In this document: piece after piece, positions 57,751 to 64,000 of the stretch
Numbering within the stretch: the stretch's first letter is position 1
Layout of the letters: every line of letters begins with the position of its first letter
Origin: Planotetraspora mira
GTDB lineage: Bacteria; Actinomycetota; Actinomycetes; Streptosporangiales; Streptosporangiaceae
NCBI RefSeq assembly: GCF_016863275.1
Contig: NZ_BOOO01000019.1
Coordinates: forward strand, 248,001-312,000
Direction of reading: 5' to 3'
DNA length: 64,000 nt
The notes under the pieces: model-generated
Told to the model about the DNA's origin: nothing
Database searches by the model: none
The model's input: only the letters and a program-made list of their open reading frames with translations
Made by a program: the position numbers and the translations under genes

Positions 57751-58587
57751 TCAGGGGCGGACGGCGCTCACCAGCCAGACGGCGCCGGGAATCCGGACCC
57801 CCTCTGAGGTCTCGTACGGCCCGAGCCCCGCCCGCAGTTCCTCCCTCGCCCGTGCGACGACAGACCGGTCGACCCCTTCCAGGTTGAAGCGGACCGGCCC
57901 CTGGCTGAGGATGAACTCCGCCGCGTCGGCGGCGTCGCGGCCGTAATCCATCAGCGCCTCGACCGGAGTGACACTCACGTCGGCGAACCCGGCCGCACCG
58001 AGCACCTCGTGGATGCGGGCCGAGTCGACCAGGGATCCCATCCCCCGCGCCGCGGGCGACGGTCCACGCATCAGCGGCTTCAGCGCCGCGGTGGCACGGG
58101 CGTAGTCGCTGTCGGGGGCGCCGCCCTGCGGGCCCATGAACACGAGTCGCCCACCTGGCCGCAGCCCTCGCTGGATGTTGGCGAAGCCGGCCACCAGGTC
58201 GCCGAAGAACATGACGCCGCCACGGCTGATCGCGACGTCGAAGCCACCGTCGGGAAAGTCGTGGACCTGGGCGTCTCCCTGCTCGAACCTGACGTTGGGG
58301 ACGCCCTGCTCCGCCGCGTCGGCGCGGGCGCGCTCAAGCATCGGCGCCGAGATGTCGACGCCGAGGACGCGCCCTCGGGACGCCTGCCGTGCCGCCAGCA
58401 GCGTGATCTGGCCCGTCCCGCAGCCGACGTCGAGGACGCGGTCATCCTCGTGGATCGCAGCGACGTGGAAGAAGTCGTCGGTGAAGGCGGCGACTATCGC
58501 GTTGTAGCGGGCGGGATTCCGCGCCCAATGGACGCCTTCCCAACCGTTCCACGCTTCCGCGTGCCGGGTGTTGGCGATTGCCTGCAT
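57751..58587 (-). CDS. Class I SAM-dependent methyltransferase (paralogue of the one at 26687)
   Basis: This 278-residue protein has motif I VLDVGCGTGQITLLAAR and GVDISAPMLERARADAA. It shares the opening HAEAWNGWEGVHWARN and the C-terminal layout with the methyltransferase at 26687. The ATG at 58587 has GGAGGAGG upstream. It is divergent from a TetR gene, with CTAGAG half-sites between. Confidence 0.88.
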   Translation of the reverse strand: MQAIANTRHAEAWNGWEGVHWARNPARYNAIVAAFTDDFFHVAAIHEDDRVLDVGCGTGQITLLAARQASRGRVLGVDISAPMLERARADAAEQGVPNVRFEQGDAQVHDFPDGGFDVAISRGGVMFFGDLVAGFANIQRGLRPGGRLVFMGPQGGAPDSDYARATAALKPLMRGPSPAARGMGSLVDSARIHEVLGAAGFADVSVTPVEALMDYGRDAADAAEFILSQGPVRFNLEGVDRSVVARAREELRAGLGPYETSEGVRIPGAVWLVSAVRP

Positions 58588-58618
58588 GGGTCCTCCTCCT
58601 GCGTTTCGCACACTCTCG

Positions 58619-58650
58619 CTAGAGCTGAACTCTAGTGTCAATATCTAGAG
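58619..58650. promoter_or_regulatory. CTAGAG half-site cluster between methyltransferase and TetR genes
   Basis: CTAGAG-CTGAA-CTCTAG (58619-58635) is an inverted repeat. A third half-site CTAGAG at 58645-58650 pairs with the same CTCTAG across a 9-base gap. TTGACA, a minus-strand -35 element (58641-58636), lies between them. This fits a TetR operator covering the methyltransferase promoter. Confidence 0.55.
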
Positions 58651-58663
58651 ATAAGCTACAGCC

Positions 58664-59296
58664 ATGGGTCAGGTCAAGGGCGAGGACAAGCGGGCTCGAA
58701 AGGCGAAGGAGACGCGCCGGCGCATGCTGGAGGCCGCGAGCGAGCTGTTCGTCCAGCACGGCTACGGCGCGACGACGCTTCAGGAGATCGCCGACCGAGC
58801 CGGCGTCGCCGTCCAGACGATCTACTTCACGTTCGGCAACAAGCGCGTGCTGCTCAAAGAGCTGATCGACGTGTCGATTGCGGGAGACCACGAGCCGATC
58901 GCGACGATGGATCGGCCGTGGTTCCAAGAGGCCCTCGCCGCGGAGACCGCCGGAGCGCAGTTGCGACTCCATGTTCAGGGCACGCGAGGGATCCTGGAGC
59001 GAGTGGCTCCGATCATCGAGATGTTGCGCGCCGCCGCCTCGGCCGACCCCGGCATCGCCGAGCTCTGGGACCAGGACGCCGACCCGAGGTTCACCGTCCA
59101 CGCGGCGGCCGCCCGGTCTCTGACGACCAAGCCGGGGATCCACCAGGGGGTGACGGCCGAGCACGCCGCCGACCTGCTGTTCGGCCTGCTCAGCCCCGAG
59201 CTCTATCTGCTGTTCGTCCGCGACCGCGGGTGGTCGCCCGACAAGTGGGAGCACTGGTCGTACGACACTCTGGAATCCCAGCTCTGCTCGGGGTGA
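58664..59296 (+). CDS. TetR family regulator
   Basis: This 210-residue regulator has the HTH TTLQEIADRAGVAVQTIYFT and then FGNKRVLLKEL. It is divergent from the methyltransferase at 57751. It ends 140 bases before the copper module, which has its own operator. Confidence 0.9.
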   Translation: MGQVKGEDKRARKAKETRRRMLEAASELFVQHGYGATTLQEIADRAGVAVQTIYFTFGNKRVLLKELIDVSIAGDHEPIATMDRPWFQEALAAETAGAQLRLHVQGTRGILERVAPIIEMLRAAASADPGIAELWDQDADPRFTVHAAAARSLTTKPGIHQGVTAEHAADLLFGLLSPELYLLFVRDRGWSPDKWEHWSYDTLESQLCSG

Positions 59297-59379
59297 GACG
59301 GCCTTCGGCTCGTCGTTCCCAATGATCTTCTTCTACTGAAGGCGGCCAACGGTCATCCAGGACGTCCCCTGCCATCGGA

Positions 59380-59396
59380 ATACCCTGCGGGGGTAT
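59380..59396. promoter_or_regulatory. CsoR-type copper operator
   Basis: ATACCC-TGCGG-GGGTAT is the GC-rich inverted repeat typical of CsoR binding sites. It lies 40 bases upstream of the csoR ATG at 59437. Confidence 0.8.
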
Positions 59397-59436
59397 GGTG
59401 TTCCATAATCGGGCAAACTGATTTCCAGGTGGAGAA

Positions 59437-59718
59437 ATGGCCGGATACACGGGAAGCAAAGAAGACCATCTCAGGCGGCTGCGGCGCATCGAGGGCCAGG
59501 TCCGCGGCCTGGAACGGATGGTCGACGAGGACAAGTACTGCATCGACGTCCTCACCCAGGTATCGGCCGCCAACAGGGCGCTTCAGGCCTTCGCGCTGGA
59601 GTTGCTCGAGGCGCACTTGGCGCACTGCGTCGCCGATGCCGTCGCCAAGGGCGGGGCCGAGGCCGACGCCAAGGTCAAGGAAGCCTCCGACGCCATCGCC
59701 CGCCTCGTCCGTTCTTGA
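59437..59718 (+). CDS. csoR: CsoR-family copper-sensing repressor
   Basis: This 93-residue DUF156 protein has copper ligands C35, H60 and C64, with the same spacing as the C-H-C site of CsoR (36, 61, 65). Its helices read HLRRLRRIEGQVRGLERMV and LQAFALELLEAHLAHC. A CsoR-type operator precedes it. Copper binding would release the operator and switch on the chaperone, membrane protein and ATPase genes that follow. Confidence 0.93.
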   Translation: MAGYTGSKEDHLRRLRRIEGQVRGLERMVDEDKYCIDVLTQVSAANRALQAFALELLEAHLAHCVADAVAKGGAEADAKVKEASDAIARLVRS

Positions 59719-59743
59719 TCGACATAGAGCAGGAGTTCTCGTG

Positions 59744-59956
59744 ATGACCACCGCCACCTTCACCGTCAAAGGCATGACCTGCGGCCACTGTGTCAGCTCG
59801 GTCAAAGAAGAGGTCGGAGAGGTTCCCGGCGTCGCCGGCGTCCAGGTCGATCTCGCCACAGGCCTCATGACAGTGGAGAGCGACTCCCCGCTCGACGCGG
59901 CGCAGATCAGGACCGCCGTCGCCGAAGCCGGATATGAAGTGGCGGATCCGTCGTGA
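59744..59956 (+). CDS. copZ: CopZ-like copper chaperone (HMA domain)
   Basis: This 70-residue single HMA domain has the copper site MTCGHC in VKGMTCGHCVSSVKEEV. ATG 59744 has AGGAG 8 bases upstream (GTG 59741 possible). It hands Cu(I) to the CopA ATPase and possibly to CsoR. Its stop overlaps the start of the next gene (GTGA). Confidence 0.93.
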   Translation: MTTATFTVKGMTCGHCVSSVKEEVGEVPGVAGVQVDLATGLMTVESDSPLDAAQIRTAVAEAGYEVADPS

Positions 59957-60882
59957 ACGCCCCGATCAAGCTGAGCGTGTACGGTCTCGGCCTCGCGGTG
60001 ATCTTCATTTCGGCCCTCGGCATCGGCAACGCGGTGGGCGCGGTCGGCCCGGCGCCGGCGCACACGGGCCACGGCGCTCATGTGACCTCCTCCCCCGACC
60101 GTCAGACCACGGAGCCCGTTCCAGGGGGGCTGCAGACGTCCCAGGACGGTTACACCCTGACCCCGGAGGCCACCTCGATCACGCCTGGTGAGCGCACGGA
60201 CTTCCGGTTCACCGTGACAGGACCCGACGGCAGGCCGGTGACCGGCTTCCAGGTCGCACACGGCAAGAGGCTGCACTTCATCGTGGTGAACCGCGACCTG
60301 AGCGGCTTCCAGCACCTCCATCCCACCGAGACCGGCGACGGAGTCTGGTCGGTCCCCCTGTCGCTGCCCGAGGCGGGAACCTATCGCGGTTTCGCCGACT
60401 TCACCCCCCCAGGACGCGAAGGGCTCACCCTCGGCACCGATCTCTACGCCGCGGGCGACTACACCCCGCATATGCTGCCGCCCTTCGCCCGTACGGCCAC
60501 TGTCGACGGCTACACCGTCGAACTCGACGGCGTTCTGACTCCGGGTACGGCCAGCAGGCTCACGCTGAAGGTGAGCAAAGACGGCACGCCCGTCACCGAC
60601 CTGGAGCCCTACCTGGGCGCCTATGGTCACCTGGTGGCGCTGCGCGCGGGCGACCTGGCGTACCTGCACGTGCACCCCGAGGGCACCCCCGGTGACGGCG
60701 AGACCCCGCCTGGGCCGGCGATCACCTTCTACGCAGAGGTGCCGAGCGGCGGCACGTACGGGCTCTTCCTCGACTTCCAGCACGCAGGAACCGTCCACAC
60801 CGCGGCCTTCGCCCTCCAGGCCGTCCAGCCGCCTACCGGCACGACACCGGTCGAATCCGACCACGAGCACTCCGGCCACTGA
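59953..60882 (+). CDS. Membrane-anchored extracytoplasmic protein of the copper operon, His-rich tail
   Basis: This 309-residue protein starts at a GTG overlapping the chaperone stop. One N-terminal hydrophobic segment (LSVYGLGLAVIFISALGIGNAV) serves as signal anchor. Extracytoplasmic beta-rich domains follow (DFRFTVTGPDGRPVTGFQV, LHFIVVNRDLSGFQHLHPTE, LVALRAGDLAYLHVHPEG). Repeated H-x-H and Met/His residues and the tail ESDHEHSGH suggest Cu binding. Its place between chaperone and ATPase indicates a periplasm-side copper acceptor; I do not know a named family. Confidence 0.8.
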   Translation: MNAPIKLSVYGLGLAVIFISALGIGNAVGAVGPAPAHTGHGAHVTSSPDRQTTEPVPGGLQTSQDGYTLTPEATSITPGERTDFRFTVTGPDGRPVTGFQVAHGKRLHFIVVNRDLSGFQHLHPTETGDGVWSVPLSLPEAGTYRGFADFTPPGREGLTLGTDLYAAGDYTPHMLPPFARTATVDGYTVELDGVLTPGTASRLTLKVSKDGTPVTDLEPYLGAYGHLVALRAGDLAYLHVHPEGTPGDGETPPGPAITFYAEVPSGGTYGLFLDFQHAGTVHTAAFALQAVQPPTGTTPVESDHEHSGH

Positions 60883-60909
60883 CGCCCGGGTACGCGGAAA
60901 GGAGAGGTG

Positions 60910-63162
60910 ATGACCTCCACCACGCATGACAGGCCGCAGGCCGCCGGCGGTGCGGTCGAACTCTCGATCGGCGGCATGACCTGCGCGTCCTGCGCCACCA
61001 GGATCGAGCGCAAGCTCAACAAGCTGGAGGGCGTGACCGCGTCGGTCAACTACGCCACGGAGAAGGCCAAGGTGACCTTCCCCGAGGAGCTCGACCCGCG
61101 GCAACTGGTCGCCGAGGTCGAGAAGGCCGGATACACCGCCAAGCTGCCCGACCCGTCCGCGCCGGAGCCTGACGACGCGGGGCGGGAGCCCGATGACGAG
61201 CTCCGGCCGCTGCGGACGCGGCTGATCACCTCGGTGGTGCTGGCCGTTCCCGTGATCGCGATGGCGATGATCCCGGCGCTGCAGTTCACGTACTGGCAGT
61301 GGCTGTCGCTGACGCTCGCCGCGCCGATCGTGGTCTACGCCGGACTTCCGTTCCACAAGGCCGCGTGGACCAACCTGCGGCACGGCGCGGCGACCATGGA
61401 CACCCTGGTGTCGCTGGGCACGATCGCCGCGTTCGGCTGGTCGTTGTGGGCGCTGTTTTTCGGTACGGCGGGCACCCCCGGCATGACCCACGGGTTCGAC
61501 TTCACCATCGCGCGCGGCGACGGGTCGGGCGACATCTACCTCGAGGCCGCCGCGGGCGTGACGGCCTTCATCCTGGCGGGGCGCTACTTCGAGACCCGAT
61601 CCAAGCGCCGCGCGGGCGCCGCGTTACGGGCGTTATTGGAGATGGGCGCCAAGGACGTCACAGTGCTCCGCGATGGCGTAGAGGAGCGCATCCGCGTCGG
61701 CCGGCTGGCCGTCGCGGACCTCTTCGTCGTACGGCCAGGCGAGAAGATCGCCACCGACGGTGTGATCGAAGAGGGCACCTCGGCCGTCGACGCGAGCCTG
61801 CTGACCGGCGAGTCCGTCCCCGTCGAGGTCCGGCCGGGTGACGCCGTCACCGGCGCGACCGTGAACGCGGGCGGCCGGCTGGTCGTCCGCGCCACCAGAG
61901 TGGGCGCCGACACCCGGCTCGCCCAGATGGCCCGGCTCGTGGAGGAGGCGCAGACCGGCAAGGCCCAGGTCCAGCGGCTCGCCGACAAGATCTCGGCGGT
62001 CTTCGTGCCGACCGTGATCGCGCTGGCCGTCGGCACACTGGGCTTCTGGCTCGGAACCGGCGCGGGCGCGGGGGCGGCCTTCACCGCGGCGGTCGCCGTG
62101 CTCATCATCGCCTGCCCCTGCGCGCTCGGCCTGGCCACCCCGACCGCTCTGCTGGTCGGCACCGGCAGGGGCGCCCAGCTCGGCATCCTCATCAAGGGGC
62201 CCGAGGCGCTGGAGTCCACCCATGGGATCGACACCGTCGTCCTGGACAAGACCGGCACGGTCACCGAGGGCAGGATGACCCTGGTCCAAGTCGTCACCCG
62301 TGAGGGCGAGAACCGCGACGAGGTCCTGCGCCTGGCCGGGGCGCTGGAACACGCCTCCGAGCACCCGATCGCCCAGGCGATCGCCCGAGGCGCCGTCGAA
62401 CAGGTCGGTGAACTGCCCGTCCCCGAAGACTTCGCCAACGTCGAGGGCCTGGGCGTGCAGGGCGTCGTGGACGGCCACGCCGTACTCGTCGGGCGGCCCC
62501 GACTGCTCGCCGAGTGGTCCCAGCATCTCCCTCACGACCTGGAGCGGGCGCTGCACGCCGCGCAGGACGCCGGCCGTACTGCTGTCGCCGTCGGCTGGGA
62601 CGGCAAGGCGCGCGCGGTCCTCGCGGTCGCCGACGTCGTCAAAACCACCTCGGCCGAGGCCGTCTCCCGGTTGCGTGCGCTCGGCCTGACCCCGGTGCTG
62701 CTGACCGGCGACAACGAGACCGTCGCCCGGTCGGTCGCCGCCGAGGTCGGCATCGGCGAGGTCACCGCAGAGGTGCTGCCCGCCGACAAGGTCGACGTCG
62801 TCAAGCGACTCCAGGCCGAAGGGAAGGTCGTGGCGATGGTCGGCGACGGCGTCAACGACGCGGCCGCGCTCGCCCAGGCCGACCTCGGCCTGGCCATGGG
62901 CACCGGGACCGATGTGGCCATCGAGGCCGCCGACCTGACGCTGGTCCGCGGTGACCTGCGCGTCGCCGCCGACGCGATCCGGCTGTCGCGACGGACGCTC
63001 CGCACGATCAAGGGCAACCTCTTCTGGGCCTTCGCCTACAACGTGGCCGCCCTGCCGCTGGCCGCACTCGGGTTGCTCAACCCCATGATCGCCGGTGGGG
63101 CCATGGCGTTCTCCAGTGTGTTCGTGGTGAGCAACAGCCTCCGCCTGCGCCGCTTCCGATGA
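60910..63162 (+). CDS. copA: Cu(I)-translocating P1B-type ATPase
   Basis: This 750-residue protein has an N-terminal HMA domain with MTCASC (C25, C28) and the membrane copper motif CPC (402-404, in [13 protein letters not shown]). The phosphorylation site is DKTGT (446-450), the HP locus is [10 protein letters not shown] and the hinge is [10 protein letters not shown]. It exports Cu(I) at the expense of ATP. ATG 60910 is used, with AAAGGAG 6 bases upstream. It is the last gene of the copper operon and is followed by a strong hairpin. Confidence 0.96.
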   Translation: MTSTTHDRPQAAGGAVELSIGGMTCASCATRIERKLNKLEGVTASVNYATEKAKVTFPEELDPRQLVAEVEKAGYTAKLPDPSAPEPDDAGREPDDELRPLRTRLITSVVLAVPVIAMAMIPALQFTYWQWLSLTLAAPIVVYAGLPFHKAAWTNLRHGAATMDTLVSLGTIAAFGWSLWALFFGTAGTPGMTHGFDFTIARGDGSGDIYLEAAAGVTAFILAGRYFETRSKRRAGAALRALLEMGAKDVTVLRDGVEERIRVGRLAVADLFVVRPGEKIATDGVIEEGTSAVDASLLTGESVPVEVRPGDAVTGATVNAGGRLVVRATRVGADTRLAQMARLVEEAQTGKAQVQRLADKISAVFVPTVIALAVGTLGFWLGTGAGAGAAFTAAVAVLIIACPCALGLATPTALLVGTGRGAQLGILIKGPEALESTHGIDTVVLDKTGTVTEGRMTLVQVVTREGENRDEVLRLAGALEHASEHPIAQAIARGAVEQVGELPVPEDFANVEGLGVQGVVDGHAVLVGRPRLLAEWSQHLPHDLERALHAAQDAGRTAVAVGWDGKARAVLAVADVVKTTSAEAVSRLRALGLTPVLLTGDNETVARSVAAEVGIGEVTAEVLPADKVDVVKRLQAEGKVVAMVGDGVNDAAALAQADLGLAMGTGTDVAIEAADLTLVRGDLRVAADAIRLSRRTLRTIKGNLFWAFAYNVAALPLAALGLLNPMIAGGAMAFSSVFVVSNSLRLRRFR

Positions 63163-63170
63163 TCCGGCCG

Positions 63171-63202
63171 ACGGGCCTCCGGCAGTCGCTCCGGAGGCCC
63201 GT
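63171..63202 (+). terminator. Terminator after copA
   Basis: ACGGGCCTCCGG (63171-63182) and CCGGAGGCCCGT (63191-63202) form a perfect 12-bp stem with an 8-base loop, 9 bases after the copA stop. Confidence 0.85.
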
Positions 63203-63326
63203 TCGTCGTGCCTGCGCTCGTATGGGTGACGCGGCCCTCACAGGAGTGCCGTCGTTCCATGTTTCGCGGGACTTTGATCATTAACGGAGTGCCCCATATG
63301 ATTCGATCTTGCTTCCGAAAGGACAT

Positions 63327-63788
63327 ATGGTGAACCGAAACGCACTTCGTACCGTTGCCGTGGCGGGCGTCATCGCCGCCACCGCGACCCTCGCATCCCC
63401 CGCCAGCGCGAACACCTACATGGTCGGCACCTGCGGATCCGGCTACACCTTGCAGGAGGCGACTCCGACGAGCACAGCCAGCGCCGCCGCGACCGGAGCC
63501 GGAATCATCTTCCTTTACTACAGCAGCGCCACCGGCAAGAACTGTGCGATTCTGCGGCGCGATGTGGATTTCATCGCAGCTGAAGGCATGGGCATCACCT
63601 TGCGGGTCGACAACGGCCAGAGCGCCACGGATTCGAGCACCCTCTACCGTTCTTTCGCGGGCCCGGTCTACCTCCCCGCGCGTGGGCACTGCGTGAGTGT
63701 CAGCGCATGGACCCGCGGATTCTGGAAGGACAGCGCATACCTGTCCGACACCAACACCGGTGGGATCGCCTGGAGTCACTGCGGTTGA
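63327..63788 (+). CDS. Small secreted protein, spore-associated-protein-like
   Basis: This protein of about 153 residues has a signal peptide (LRTVAVAGVIAATATLA, cut after ASA). The mature part has four cysteines (GTCGSGY, KNCAIL, GHCVSV, SHCG) likely forming two disulfides. The layout CGSGY ... YYSSATGKNCA ... FAGPVYLPA ... C resembles Streptomyces spore-associated proteins. ATG 63327 and GTG 63330 are both possible; AAAGGA is better spaced for the GTG. No function is established. Confidence 0.7.
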   Translation: MVNRNALRTVAVAGVIAATATLASPASANTYMVGTCGSGYTLQEATPTSTASAAATGAGIIFLYYSSATGKNCAILRRDVDFIAAEGMGITLRVDNGQSATDSSTLYRSFAGPVYLPARGHCVSVSAWTRGFWKDSAYLSDTNTGGIAWSHCG

Positions 63789-63815
63789 GATGACTCGACC
63801 GTGATCTTCGCTGCA

Positions 63816-63849
63816 CCCAGGCGTACGGCTCGTCGGCCGTACGCCTGGG
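63816..63849. terminator. Bidirectional terminator hairpin
   Basis: CCCAGGCGTACGGC (63816-63829) and GCCGTACGCCTGGG (63836-63849) form a perfect 14-bp stem with a 6-base loop. It follows the secreted-protein gene and faces a possible minus-strand gene. Confidence 0.85.
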
Positions 63850-63886
63850 CAGGTAGCGGGGCCGGTGCCGGGCCGGCGCCGGGTTA

Positions 63887-64000
63887 TCACCGGCATCGGT
63901 CGCCCGCGCATGCGGGGCCGTTCGCCTGAAGAAGATCGTCATCCTGCTCAGCCCCGGCGGGTGGCGCGGCCGGTTCCTGATTCGAGGACGCGATAATCGT
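63887..64000 (-). CDS. Possible 3' end of a minus-strand gene entering from the right
   Basis: The minus frame is open from the window edge to a TGA at 63889-63887 and reads a polar, Gln/Ala/Asp-rich tail (NQEPAAPPAGAEQDDD, LLQANGPAC). Only 37 codons are visible and codon use is only moderately GC-biased. The bidirectional terminator at 63816-63849 would suit a convergent gene here. Confidence 0.25.
   Translation of the reverse strand, partial: TIIASSNQEPAAPPAGAEQDDDLLQANGPACAGDRCR

Noticed and set aside
59353-61491. 712-codon minus-strand frame across the copper operon
   Set aside because: It is a shadow of csoR, copZ, the His-rich protein and the start of copA, all of which have clear motifs and ribosome sites.

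Overview
This is high-GC DNA with short intergenic gaps, frequent GTG starts, ATGA and GTGA gene overlaps, and many TetR, LacI, MerR, PucR and ECF-sigma regulators. The pattern points to a filamentous actinomycete, probably near Streptosporangiaceae or Streptomyces. That placement is an inference from style, not from a marker gene. No rRNA, tRNA, CRISPR array, insertion sequence or phage gene was recognised. Most genes are ordinary metabolic or regulatory genes. The accessory material is concentrated in a lower-GC patch around 16.5-19.2 kb, two sugar-uptake loci (29-36 kb and 41.6-53.3 kb), and a two-component/SPFH/CBS/ion-transporter cluster (36.9-41.6 kb).

Layout. 0-3.5 kb: two tandem DUF917 genes and a PucR-type regulator, probably a hydantoin or purine-related catabolic operon that starts left of the window. 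3.5-15.7 kb: single genes and small units, including a DUF418 membrane protein, a kinase-fold protein, an AlkZ-like DNA glycosylase, a P-loop kinase, a TetR/quinone-oxidoreductase pair around a perfect palindrome, an acyl-ACP desaturase behind a 26-bp palindrome, a serine hydrolase, a MerR/CMD pair with a textbook MerR promoter, and an ECF sigma factor coupled to an SRPBCC-like protein. 16-19.4 kb: a GNAT, then an XRE regulator with an unassigned C-terminal domain coupled to a glycosyltransferase, behind AT-rich DNA carrying two copies of one 12-bp motif. 19.6-28.8 kb: a secreted M1 peptidase, a DUF2332 protein, a TetR-ferredoxin-P450 operon, a divergent MFS/LysR pair, a methyltransferase coupled to a YHS-like mini-protein, and a haloacid dehalogenase.

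29-36 kb: a GH3 glycosidase with its LacI repressor, divergent from a three-gene sugar ABC importer (Tat lipoprotein binding protein plus two permeases). A conserved 14-bp motif sits on each side of the intergenic region in opposite orientation. 36-41.6 kb: a HAD phosphatase; a NarL-type response regulator and its histidine kinase; and, divergently, SPFH protein - small ORF - CBS protein - small ORF - ArsB/NhaD-type transporter. The two small ORFs share a near-identical translation-start context and both end in Pro-UGA.

41.6-53.3 kb: an L-arabinofuranoside-type locus with two paralogous LacI regulators, an ABC importer, a GH127 enzyme with the Zn-cysteine signature, a sugar-nucleotide epimerase and a large secreted glycosidase-like protein with a C-terminal F5/8-type domain. 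Both repressor genes and their divergent targets carry the same operator core (CGAAAA-CC/GG-TTTTC). At each repressor gene this core covers the ribosome binding site.

53.3-64 kb: two coupled PAP2 phosphatases divergent from a diacylglycerol-kinase-family gene, an MFS/TetR pair and a methyltransferase/TetR pair with palindromic operators, and a complete copper module (CsoR operator, csoR, CopZ-like chaperone, membrane-anchored His-rich protein, CopA ATPase, strong terminator). A small secreted spore-associated-protein-like gene closes the window.
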